From: UBA1189 sp045660385
Lineage (GTDB): Bacteria > Bacteroidota > Bacteroidia > Bacteroidales > Bacteroidaceae
DNA: 30,196 nucleotides
Reading direction: 5' to 3'
Assembly: GCA_045660385.1 (NCBI GenBank)
Contig: JAZRDT010000125.1
Coordinates: 1 to 30,196 of the forward strand
The notes beneath the pieces are model-generated. The model had not been told where the DNA came from and ran no database searches. It saw only the letters and a list, made by a program, of their open reading frames with translations. This document shows, one piece after another, positions 17,197 to 25,437 of the stretch. The position numbers were made by a program, and so were the translations under genes. Every line of letters begins with the position of its first letter. Within the stretch, counting starts at the first letter, position 1.

Positions 17197-17204
17197 CAAA
17201 GATA
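17197..17204 (-). promoter_or_regulatory. -7 element for the C10 peptidase gene
   Basis: On the minus strand this is TATCTTTG, an exact TAnnTTTG, 19 bases before the ATG at 17177. I find no TTTG at the usual spacing upstream, so this is only a candidate. Confidence 0.4.
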
Positions 17205-17291
17205 CGATTATTTATATTGTTATAGGTCATTATACAATAATTCTTTGACATAAATCTTCGGGCCGCAAGTTGCAAAAAAAGCCGGACCAAG

Positions 17292-17323
17292 TTTCGTTTT
17301 TCGCTCTTTTATTTGTAACTTCG
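17292..17323 (+). promoter_or_regulatory. Likely promoter of the MFS-GH35-DUF5107 operon
   Basis: TTTC (17292-17295), a 20-base spacer and TAACTTCG (17316-17323) fit the Bacteroides promoter with one mismatch in each box. TAACTTCG is a common Bacteroidales variant. The leader before ATG 17371 would be about 40 bases. Confidence 0.5.
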
Positions 17324-17370
17324 CAGCAGTTAGTAAAAAATTGTAATACCAAGAAACACACACGAATACT

Positions 17371-18759
17371 ATGATGAACCGCAAATTTATCTATTTTATC
17401 TGTATGGTGAGCGCTATGGGCGGACTGCTATTTGGCTACGACTGGGTAGTGATAGGTGGCGCTAAACCTTTCTACGAACTGTATTTCGGCATTTCGGATT
17501 CGCCCCTGATGCAAGGCGTGGCTATGACAACAGCACTCATCGGATGTCTGGCGGGCGCGACCATGGCAGGCATGCTGGCCGACAAGTATGGCCGCAAACC
17601 GTTGCTGATTATCGCCGCCCTATTCTTCACCGTATCGGCTGTGGCTACGGGATGCTTCAATGATTTCATTCTCTTCAACATAGCCCGCTTCGTGGGCGGC
17701 ATTGGCATCGGCATAGCATCGGCACTCTCACCCATGTACATCGCCGAGATATCGCCTACAGCCATACGCGGCAGACTGGTATCGCTCAATCAGATGACCA
17801 TCGTACTGGGTATACTGGGTGCCCAAATAGCCAACTGGCTCATTGCCGAGGAGGTGCCCACAGGGTTTGCCAACGCGGAGATATTGGCCTCGTGGAACGG
17901 ACAGATGGGCTGGCGATGGATGTTCTGGGCCGAGGCGGTGCCGGCAACTCTGTTCCTGCTATTGGCATTCTTCATCCCCGAGAGTCCGCGCTGGCAGATG
18001 CTTCGCGGCTACCATACACAGGCTGAGGCTACACTGACACATATTGGCGGAAAGGAGTATGCGCAAGGGGAGATGGAGGCGATATGCCAATCGGTGGATG
18101 CGGATGCTGAGACTGAAAAGGCGGGGCTCAAGATGCTCTTCTCACGCAAATATGCAGGAGTACTCACATTGGGTCTGGTGATAGCCGTGTTTCAGCAATG
18201 GTGCGGCACGAACGTGATATTCAACTATGCACAGGAGATATTCTCGGCTGCAGGCTATAGCGTGGGCGATGTGCTATTCAATATTGTCATCACGGGCATA
18301 GCCAATGTCGTCTTCACCGTGGTGGCACTCTTCACCATCGACCGCTGGGGCCGCCGCTCGCTGCTGCTCTTCGGTGCAGGCAGTCTGGCCCTCATATACC
18401 TCATACTGGGCACCTGCTACCACCTCCACGTTACGGGCTTCGGCATGGTAGTGTTGGTAGTGCTGGCCATCTCGGCCTATGCCATGACCTTGGGACCGGT
18501 GACATGGGTATTGCTTGCCGAGCTCTTCCCCAACCGGATACGCGGCATAGCTATGGCAACCTGTACCTTTGCGTTGTGGGTAGGATGTTGCACGCTCACC
18601 TTCTTCTTTCCGCCCATGAATGCGGCACTGGGTAGCAGCGGCTCGTTCTGGATCTATAGCGCCATTTGCTGCGCAGGCTTCGTGTACTTCGTGCGCCATT
18701 GTCCCGAGACCAAGGGCAAGAGCCTGGAGGAACTAGAAAAGAACTTGATGAAGGAATAA
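17371..18759 (+). CDS. Sugar-porter MFS transporter (sugar/H+ symporter)
   Basis: An inner-membrane importer of 462 residues with about 12 hydrophobic helices. Sugar-porter signatures are present in order: GGLLFGYDWVVIGGA (17-31), DKYGRK (71-76), SPMYIAEISPTAIRGRLVSLNQ (119-140), PESPRW (202-207), QQWCGTNVIFNYAQEIF, DRWGRRS near 323, and PETKGKSLEELE near the C-terminus. These place it with XylE/AraE/GalP-like proton symporters. The sugar cannot be assigned from sequence, but the downstream GH35 gene suggests galactose or a related hexose or pentose. Two adjacent ATGs (17371 and 17374) are possible starts. GH35 follows after 55 bases, in the same operon. Confidence 0.93.
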   Translation: MMNRKFIYFICMVSAMGGLLFGYDWVVIGGAKPFYELYFGISDSPLMQGVAMTTALIGCLAGATMAGMLADKYGRKPLLIIAALFFTVSAVATGCFNDFILFNIARFVGGIGIGIASALSPMYIAEISPTAIRGRLVSLNQMTIVLGILGAQIANWLIAEEVPTGFANAEILASWNGQMGWRWMFWAEAVPATLFLLLAFFIPESPRWQMLRGYHTQAEATLTHIGGKEYAQGEMEAICQSVDADAETEKAGLKMLFSRKYAGVLTLGLVIAVFQQWCGTNVIFNYAQEIFSAAGYSVGDVLFNIVITGIANVVFTVVALFTIDRWGRRSLLLFGAGSLALIYLILGTCYHLHVTGFGMVVLVVLAISAYAMTLGPVTWVLLAELFPNRIRGIAMATCTFALWVGCCTLTFFFPPMNAALGSSGSFWIYSAICCAGFVYFVRHCPETKGKSLEELEKNLMKE

Positions 18760-18814
18760 AACGACTAGGTACAATTGACTTCAATGTGCCATTCCGCAAC
18801 ATATATCTATTACC

Positions 18815-20929
18815 ATGAACACAATAAAACAACGATTGGTATCTTTTGCCATACTAGCTCTAATGGGGGCTTCGCTTATGGCTACCGACAAGCAAGAAAA
18901 GAGTATCCCCGAGGTAACGTGGGACAAGTATAGCCTCATCATCGATGGCAAGCGACAGGTTGCCGTGATGGGCGAGGTGCACTATAGCCGCATTCCTGCC
19001 GACGAATGGAGACAGGAGGTGCACAAAATGAAGGAGGGTGGCATCACGATTATCGCAACCTACATATTCTGGAACCATATCGAGGAGCAGCAGGGCATTT
19101 TCGACTGGTCGGGGCAGCGCAACCTGCGACGCTTCGTAGAGATATGCGGCGAAGAGGGACTACCCGTAATACTGCGCATGGGTCCCTACTGCCATGGTGA
19201 AGCACGCTGCGGTGGTATCCCCGACTGGGTGGTGAAATCGGGATGCAAGCTACGCAGCATGGACAAGCGATTCTTGGGATACGTAGAGGCGCTCTACCGA
19301 CAGATATACACACAGGCACAAGGTTTACTGTGGAAAGAGGGCGGCCCCATCATCGCCTGCCAGTTTGACAACGAATACCGCGGCTCTGGCGACTACTTGA
19401 TGGAGCTCAAGAACATAGCCACGAAGATTGGATTCGACCTACCCTTCTACACTCGCACCGGATGGCCCGAACTGAGCAAGCCTACCCCCTTCGGTGCCAT
19501 GATACCGCTCTATGGCGACTATGCTGACGGATTCTGGGACCGTACGACAACGGAGGGCGCGGGCAACTACTGGAAAGCATTCCACTTCAAGAGCTTCCGC
19601 AGCAGCACGGCTATCGCCAGCGAGCAGCTGAAGGATCAGAAGGAAAAGCTCACCGAAGGAGACGAGCTATACCCCTACTTCACATGCGAACTGGGTGGCG
19701 GCATGATGACCTCATATCACCGCCGCGTGTACCTATACCCCGAGGATGCCTATGCCATGGCGGTGGTAAAACTAGGCTCGGGTTCGAATCTCTTGGGCTA
19801 CTACATGTATCACGGAGGCACCAATCCCGAAGGTAAGCTCACCAATCTAAACGAGGAGCAGCGCACGCCCTCGACCAACCACAACGACCTGCCGGTGAAG
19901 ACCTACGATTTCCAAGCTCCATTGGGCGAGTTTGGGCAACGTAATCCGCACTACTACTCGCTACGCACACTACACCTGTTTATGGCCGACTTCGGCGAAA
20001 AACTGGCAACGATGGAAGCCTATTTTCCGCAGACCCATGAGCCTGCATCCAAAGGCGAGGATGGATATCTGCGTTGGGCCTACCGCGAGAAGGAGGGCAG
20101 CGGATTTGTATTCATCAACAACTACGAGCGGTTCTACAAACTGTCCGACAAGACGGATATCCGCTTCAATGTGGGTACCACCAGCTTCCCACGAAAGTCC
20201 ATCACCATCCCCTCGGGCACAATGGCCATCCTCCCCTTCAACCTGAAGGTGGCAGGCTTCAACATCGATTATGCCACTGCTCAGCCCGTGGCACTGCGTA
20301 GCGCAAACGGCATCACGCAACTATATCTGATGGTATTGGATGACATAAAGACCGAAATATCAGTCGACGGCAAGGTGCGCAACAACCTCAAGGCATTGGG
20401 CGCCGGCCGACCTGCTGTGAAGTTGCAGGGACTCCACATCTACCTGCTCGACAAGAAGGAGGCAGGACAACTGTTCCTCCCGGCTGAGATCGCGAAGGAG
20501 ACGCGCACATTGAGCGAATGTGTCGTGGAGAAGAAAGAATCCTATAGCGCAATGCGTACCATCACCATCGGCGCGCAGAAGGTGGCCGAAGGCCCCGTAG
20601 ACGCCGACTTCGAGGCAGCTTCTGTATACTCCATTGTCATTCCCAAAGAGATAGACCGCAGTAACACGCTGCTAAATATCGAGTACCTAGGCGATGTGGC
20701 CCGACTCTATGTGGACGGAAAGTTCGTCGACGACAACTTCTGGAATGGACGACATTTCCAATATGCCTTGTGGCGACTGCCTGCCAACTGCCACGAAGTA
20801 GAACTGCGCATACTCCCGCTACAGAAGGAGATGCCCGTGTATTTCCCCTCGGCCTTCGCTGCACAGGTAGAGGAGGGTATTCGCATCGGAGAGAGAGTGG
20901 AGAAAGTGACTATTATAGAACGCCAATAA
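18815..20929 (+). CDS. Glycoside hydrolase family 35 beta-galactosidase, secreted
   Basis: A retaining exo-beta-galactosidase family enzyme of 704 residues. The signal peptide MNTIKQRLVSFAILALMGAS predicts export, with no lipobox cysteine. The GH35 barrel has GEVHYSRIP (53-61), GPYCHGEARCGGIPDW (123-138), CQFDNEY with Glu187 as likely acid/base, and TCELGGGM with Glu292 as likely nucleophile. YMYHGGTNPEG follows, and C-terminal beta domains run from about 400 to the end, including a jelly-roll-like last segment (VARLYVDGKFVDDNFWNGR). It lies between the sugar porter and the DUF5107 gene (11-base gap), which suggests one transcript. Exact linkage and substrate are unknown. No classical Shine-Dalgarno is seen, as is common in this phylum. 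Confidence 0.93.
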   Translation: MNTIKQRLVSFAILALMGASLMATDKQEKSIPEVTWDKYSLIIDGKRQVAVMGEVHYSRIPADEWRQEVHKMKEGGITIIATYIFWNHIEEQQGIFDWSGQRNLRRFVEICGEEGLPVILRMGPYCHGEARCGGIPDWVVKSGCKLRSMDKRFLGYVEALYRQIYTQAQGLLWKEGGPIIACQFDNEYRGSGDYLMELKNIATKIGFDLPFYTRTGWPELSKPTPFGAMIPLYGDYADGFWDRTTTEGAGNYWKAFHFKSFRSSTAIASEQLKDQKEKLTEGDELYPYFTCELGGGMMTSYHRRVYLYPEDAYAMAVVKLGSGSNLLGYYMYHGGTNPEGKLTNLNEEQRTPSTNHNDLPVKTYDFQAPLGEFGQRNPHYYSLRTLHLFMADFGEKLATMEAYFPQTHEPASKGEDGYLRWAYREKEGSGFVFINNYERFYKLSDKTDIRFNVGTTSFPRKSITIPSGTMAILPFNLKVAGFNIDYATAQPVALRSANGITQLYLMVLDDIKTEISVDGKVRNNLKALGAGRPAVKLQGLHIYLLDKKEAGQLFLPAEIAKETRTLSECVVEKKESYSAMRTITIGAQKVAEGPVDADFEAASVYSIVIPKEIDRSNTLLNIEYLGDVARLYVDGKFVDDNFWNGRHFQYALWRLPANCHEVELRILPLQKEMPVYFPSAFAAQVEEGIRIGERVEKVTIIERQ

Positions 20930-20940
20930 GAAGATACAGC

Positions 20941-23900
20941 ATGGTAAAAGCATGGAGAGAGGCTGTGACCATCCCTACCTACGAGGTAGGCACGCCGGAA
21001 AAGAACCCCATATTCTTGGAGAAACGCGTCTATCAGGGCTCGAGCGGTGTGGTGTATCCCTACCCCGTGATAGAGAGCATTGCCGACGAACGCACCGATA
21101 AGGAATACAACGCCATCTACTTGGAGAACGAATATATCAAAGTGATGATTTTGCCCGAGTTGGGTGGTCGTGTACAGATGGCCTACGATAAGGTAAAACA
21201 ACGCCATTTCGTATACTACAACCACGTCATCAAACCCGCCCTTGTGGGTTTAGCTGGTCCTTGGATCTCGGGCGGTATCGAGTTTAACTGGCCCCAGCAC
21301 CATCGTCCTTCAACTTATATGCCCGTTGACGCCACCATCGAAGAACATCCTGACGGCAGTGTCACCGTGTGGATCAACGAGATGGAGCGTATGTTTCACC
21401 AGAAGGGTATGGCAGGCTTCACCCTGCGTCCTGGCTGTGCATACCTTGAGATTCAAGGCCGTCTGAGTAACCGCTCACCCCTTCCGCAGACCTTCCTCTG
21501 GTGGGCCAACCCCGCTGTCGAGGTGGGTGACCACTATCAAAGCGTGTTCCCACCCGATGTGAATGCAGTATTCGACCATGGCAAGCGCGCCGTATCATCG
21601 TTCCCCATCGCTACGGGTACCTACTATAAGATGGATTATTCGGCCGGTGTAGACATCTCCAACTACAAGAACATCCCCGTACCTACCTCCTATATGGCCG
21701 TCAACTCCAAGTACGATTTTGAGGGAGGCTACGAGAACGATACCCAGGGCGGCATGCTCCATGTGGCCAGCCATCACTTCAGTCCCGGCAAGAAACAGTG
21801 GACCTGGGGCAATGGCGACTTTGGCCGCGCGTGGGACCGCTGCCTCACCGACAACGACTACGAGGGTGCACCCGGTGTGTTCCGCCCCTATATCGAACTC
21901 ATGGCAGGTATCTACACCGAGAACCAGCCCGACTTCACCTGGCTCATGCCCTACGAGGAGAAGCAGTTTGTGCAGTACTTCATGCCCTACCGCGACCTCG
22001 GCATCGTGAAGCAGGCCAGCAAGGATTTCGTGATGAATATCCACGAGGATGGCCGCCTTCAGGTATATGCCACCTCCAAGCAGGAGGTCGAGATTACCGT
22101 GCTCACCCACCACGCCAAGTATCTGTTGCGCAAGACCGTGACCCTCTCACCCGAAGTGCTCTTCGATGAGGTCATCGATCTGCAAGGACACAGCATCAAC
22201 GAACTCTCCGTATACCTCTCTCGCCCCGATGTAGCCGACCCTAACCGCATACATACCGTGCTGGCTTGGCAGGCCGAGCCCGACGATATACGCCCCATCC
22301 CCGATGCTGCTGAGGCCGCGTTGCGCCCCGAGGAGATCAAGACCATCGACCAACTTTACCTTACAGGCTTGCACCTTGAGCAGTATCGCCACGCCACATG
22401 GTCGGCTCTCGACTACTACGAGGAGGCCCTTCGCCGAGACCCCCTGGACTATCGCTGCAACAATCAGATAGGCCTATGGTACCTACGTCGTGGACGCTTC
22501 GACAAGGCGGAGCCTTTCTTACGTACGGCAGTACGCGTATTGCAGAAGCGAAACCCCAACCCCTACGACGGTGAGCCCATCTATAACCTTGCTCTTTGTC
22601 TCAAGTACCAGTTCCGCCCCTATGAGGCGCACGAACTCTTCTGGAAAGCTACGTGGAACAAAGCGTGGGCCGATGCAGCCTACTTCGAGGCAGCGTGCAT
22701 CAGCACCAGCATGCGCGACTTCGATGGCGCACTCGACGAACTCAATCGCTGCCTCATCAGCAATAGTCACAACCATAAGGCACGTGCACTGAAGGCAGCC
22801 TTGCTACGTAAGTTGGGCAAGTGCAAAGAAGCCCTCGCGTGGATACAGGAGTCTTATGCCATCGATCCCTTCAACTACGGCTGTATGTTTGAGGAGCACC
22901 TCATCACCGGTAGCAATGAGCCCCTGCAGCGCCTCATCACCCTTATGCATGGCGAGGAGTGCAACTATCATGAGCTTGCTCTCGACTACGCCCAGGCCCG
23001 CCTCTTTGCTGAGGCCGTTCAGGTGCTTACTATTCCCTCTGTAGCAGAGCAGCTGGCCCAGGCATCACCTCTCACCTCCTACTACCTCGGCTACTTCCTG
23101 CAAGGTCAAGGCCTCATCAATGAGGCCAATGCCTACTTTGCTCGTGCCGAGCATACCGATCCACGCTACTGTTTCCCCAATCGCCTCGAAGATGTACAGG
23201 TACTCACCATCGCGTTGGACTGTCCGCCACAAGGTGCCCGTGCACCCTATTACCTCGGTTGCCTCTACTACGACAAGCGCCAATACGACTTGGCCAAGAG
23301 ATATTGGGAGTTATCGGCCCAACGCGACCCAAGCTACCCCACCGTATGGAGAAACCTCGCACTATACTATTACAACAAGGAGCATGACAGCCACAAGGCA
23401 CAGGAGTATATGGAGCGGGCTTTCCAACTCGACGAAAATGATAGCCGTGTATTTATGGAACTCGACCAGTTATATAAGCGAATGCAACGTCCCCATACCG
23501 AGCGACTGGAACGGTTCGAGGCCTATGCACATCTGGTCGTACAGCGCGACGATCTTATCCTCGAGCAGGCCACCCTACTCAACCAAACTGGGTGCTACGA
23601 TAGGGCGGCAGCGCTCATCGACAGCCACATATTCCACCCTTGGGAAGGCGGCGAAGGCAAGGTGCCAGCACAGTATCATTTTGCGCGGGTAGAGCAGGCG
23701 AAGGCACTGTTGCATAGTGCGATGGTAAGCGGAAACAAGACAGACATACAGCATGCAATACGTCTGCTCTCTGAGTGCTTGCACTATCCTCACCATTTGG
23801 GAGAAGGAAAGCTACAGGGGGCACAGGACAATGACTTCCATTACTATCTCGGACTGGCTTACGAACTGTTAGGAGAGGACGACAAGGCACGCAAACATTG

Positions 23901-24294
23901 GCAACTCGGTATCGTAGGACCAACCGATCCAGCTGCTGCCATGTACTACAACGATGCTAAGCCCGACAAAATCTTCTATGCGGCACTCTGCTATCGCCAG
24001 TTGGGCAATGAGGAGAGAGCCAAAGGGCTTTTCCACAAACTCATTAACTATGGTAAGCAACATATCTTCGATGTGGTTACTATGGACTACTTTGCCGTGT
24101 CACTGCCCGATCTTCTCGTGTGGGACGCTGATTTGAATCAGAAGAACCGCATCCACTGCCTATATATGCTTGCCTTGGGCTATGCAGGTATGGGCGAACG
24201 CGAGCAGGCCATGCACTACCTGGATGAGGCAGCTCAGCTGGACATCAACCATGATGGCATCAACAGCACCTATAGTTTCCTAACTAGGTTCTAA
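20941..24294 (+). CDS. DUF5107 domain protein with C-terminal TPR array
   Basis: A cytoplasmic protein of 1117 residues with no signal peptide. The N-terminal part (about 20-430) matches DUF5107, a mutarotase-like beta-sandwich: MILPELGGRVQMAYDK, LAGPWISGGIEFNWPQHH, FLWWANPAVEVGD, and WTWGNGDFGRAWDRCL. Conserved aromatic and histidine residues suggest carbohydrate binding. The rest (about 460-1110) is a long run of TPR-type helical hairpins such as YEEALRRDPLDYRCNNQIGLWYLRRGRFDKAE, read in several copies. The start is ATG 20941, directly after the GH35 stop; an upstream reading in the same frame (from 20770) lies inside the GH35 gene and is not real. The exact activity is unestablished to my knowledge. 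Position after a porter and a GH35 suggests action on the imported sugar or on regulation of its use. Confidence 0.88.
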   Translation: MVKAWREAVTIPTYEVGTPEKNPIFLEKRVYQGSSGVVYPYPVIESIADERTDKEYNAIYLENEYIKVMILPELGGRVQMAYDKVKQRHFVYYNHVIKPALVGLAGPWISGGIEFNWPQHHRPSTYMPVDATIEEHPDGSVTVWINEMERMFHQKGMAGFTLRPGCAYLEIQGRLSNRSPLPQTFLWWANPAVEVGDHYQSVFPPDVNAVFDHGKRAVSSFPIATGTYYKMDYSAGVDISNYKNIPVPTSYMAVNSKYDFEGGYENDTQGGMLHVASHHFSPGKKQWTWGNGDFGRAWDRCLTDNDYEGAPGVFRPYIELMAGIYTENQPDFTWLMPYEEKQFVQYFMPYRDLGIVKQASKDFVMNIHEDGRLQVYATSKQEVEITVLTHHAKYLLRKTVTLSPEVLFDEVIDLQGHSINELSVYLSRPDVADPNRIHTVLAWQAEPDDIRPIPDAAEAALRPEEIKTIDQLYLTGLHLEQYRHATWSALDYYEEALRRDPLDYRCNNQIGLWYLRRGRFDKAEPFLRTAVRVLQKRNPNPYDGEPIYNLALCLKYQFRPYEAHELFWKATWNKAWADAAYFEAACISTSMRDFDGALDELNRCLISNSHNHKARALKAALLRKLGKCKEALAWIQESYAIDPFNYGCMFEEHLITGSNEPLQRLITLMHGEECNYHELALDYAQARLFAEAVQVLTIPSVAEQLAQASPLTSYYLGYFLQGQGLINEANAYFARAEHTDPRYCFPNRLEDVQVLTIALDCPPQGARAPYYLGCLYYDKRQYDLAKRYWELSAQRDPSYPTVWRNLALYYYNKEHDSHKAQEYMERAFQLDENDSRVFMELDQLYKRMQRPHTERLERFEAYAHLVVQRDDLILEQATLLNQTGCYDRAAALIDSHIFHPWEGGEGKVPAQYHFARVEQAKALLHSAMVSGNKTDIQHAIRLLSECLHYPHHLGEGKLQGAQDNDFHYYLGLAYELLGEDDKARKHWQLGIVGPTDPAAAMYYNDAKPDKIFYAALCYRQLGNEERAKGLFHKLINYGKQHIFDVVTMDYFAVSLPDLLVWDADLNQKNRIHCLYMLALGYAGMGEREQAMHYLDEAAQLDINHDGINSTYSFLTRF

Positions 24295-24313
24295 GCTATC
24301 TGCAACAAACATA

Positions 24314-24347
24314 CATACCCGACAATAATATCGTATTGTCGGGTATG
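24314..24347. terminator. Strong hairpin terminator between convergent units
   Basis: A perfect 14-base stem, CATACCCGACAATA (24314-24327) with TATTGTCGGGTATG (24334-24347), encloses the loop ATATCG. It lies 20 bases after the DUF5107 stop and 21 bases before the end of the AEC gene on the other strand. T-rich sequence (ATTTCTGTTAAGTT) follows on the plus strand, so it can serve both operons. Confidence 0.85.
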
Positions 24348-24368
24348 CACATTTCTGTTAAGTTCTAC

Positions 24369-25331
24369 TTAGGCTACCAGGCGCGTAATCCAGATCCACA
24401 GCGGGGCGGTGAGTACAAACATGAAGATACTGAAGGCGAGTGTGGAAGTACCCGTGCGCACATACTGTTGATAACGGCTACCAATGATGATACCCGAGAA
24501 GGCGGGAGGCAGCGCACCGGCAAGCACCATCATCTGCAACTTCGTGGGATCCATCTTGAAGATGAGACCGATGATGAGCAGCACGGCAGGCATCAGCAAG
24601 AGCTTGAAGCAGGTGTTGTAGATGACCTCCTTGTCGAGTTGGAACTTCATCCCCGAGAGGGTGAGGCCTGCGGCAAATACGGCAACACCGGAGTTGGCCT
24701 TGGCGATAAGCTCGAAGTTGGGCTCAAGAATAGGGGGGAACTTGATGCCACACAGCACCAATATTACAGCCAGTATAGGTGCCCAGCACACAGGTGCCTT
24801 CAGCGCATCGAGCACGGGATTGCCCTTCTTGGCAGCAGCTCCATTGGCCGTGGTCGTAGCCGTGGCAGCCTGTCCGGCATTAAGCAACGCCATACCGATG
24901 GGGATGCTCACGGCATTGACCACGATGGAGACGATAGCGATGACGAGTCCCGTAGAGGCGGTATCGCCATAGATGGGTGAGAGCACAGCAAAGCCGAGGA
25001 AACCGATGGTGGGCGAGCCGGTGATGAGAGCGCTCACGGCCGCCTCGCTACGGGTGTGCTTGAAGAGCTTGTACGTAGAGAGGTACGACAACAGGAAGAG
25101 ACTCACGAGGATGACGAGGCTGATGATGAGCAGCTTGCCATCGTCGAACAGCATCGTGCGGTTGGCCTTAACAATGGATACAAACAGGGCTGCCGGCAAA
25201 GCATAGGTGAGTACCAGCTTATTGAAGATTTGCGCATTGGCAGCGGAGAATACGCCACGCTTGCCGGCTGCATATCCCAACGCCATGATGACAAAGATGG
25301 GAAGGATATCTTTGATGAGAATGTCGAACAT
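24369..25331 (-). CDS. AEC-family transporter, candidate oxalate/formate carrier
   Basis: An inner-membrane carrier of 320 residues with about ten hydrophobic helices in two inverted halves: ILPIFVIMALGYAAGKRGVF at the start, then LVLTYALPAALFVSI, SPTIGFLGFAVL, and, after a variable cytoplasmic loop rich in A, T, G and K, FAAGLTLSG and MVLAGALPPAFSGIIIGSRY. This is the auxin efflux carrier (AEC) pattern. Family members MdcF and MleP carry malonate and malate. The frame is open to 25376, but the extra 15 residues come from repeat-like DNA; ATG 25331 (MFDILIKDILPIF) is the natural start. It lies 106 bases downstream of oxc on the same strand, so it is the best local candidate for oxalate entry or formate exit. 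The substrate is inferred only from context. Confidence 0.85.
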   Translation of the reverse strand: MFDILIKDILPIFVIMALGYAAGKRGVFSAANAQIFNKLVLTYALPAALFVSIVKANRTMLFDDGKLLIISLVILVSLFLLSYLSTYKLFKHTRSEAAVSALITGSPTIGFLGFAVLSPIYGDTASTGLVIAIVSIVVNAVSIPIGMALLNAGQAATATTTANGAAAKKGNPVLDALKAPVCWAPILAVILVLCGIKFPPILEPNFELIAKANSGVAVFAAGLTLSGMKFQLDKEVIYNTCFKLLLMPAVLLIIGLIFKMDPTKLQMMVLAGALPPAFSGIIIGSRYQQYVRTGTSTLAFSIFMFVLTAPLWIWITRLVA

Positions 25332-25338
25332 AATAGTA

Positions 25339-25368
25339 GGGGCCCCCTCTAACTCCCCCAAGGGGGAG
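25339..25368. repeat. GC-rich palindromic repeat upstream of the AEC gene
   Basis: GGGGCCCC (25339-25346) is followed by CTCCCCC-AA-GGGGGAG (25353-25368), a near-perfect hairpin. This C/G-tract word is common between Bacteroidetes genes in my recollection. On the minus strand it lies just ahead of the AEC start codon, where it could affect translation or end part of the frc-oxc transcript. Confidence 0.65.
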
Positions 25369-25437
25369 AAGTCCAATACCTTGAGGAAGTTAGATGTAGG
25401 GATGTTTTAAGGGTTAGTTATTGCTATGCTTTCTGAG

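Noticed and set aside
20770..20940. Upstream extension of the DUF5107 protein
   Set aside because: It overlaps the conserved end of GH35 in another frame, and the product there shows no family features; ATG 20941 follows the GH35 stop.
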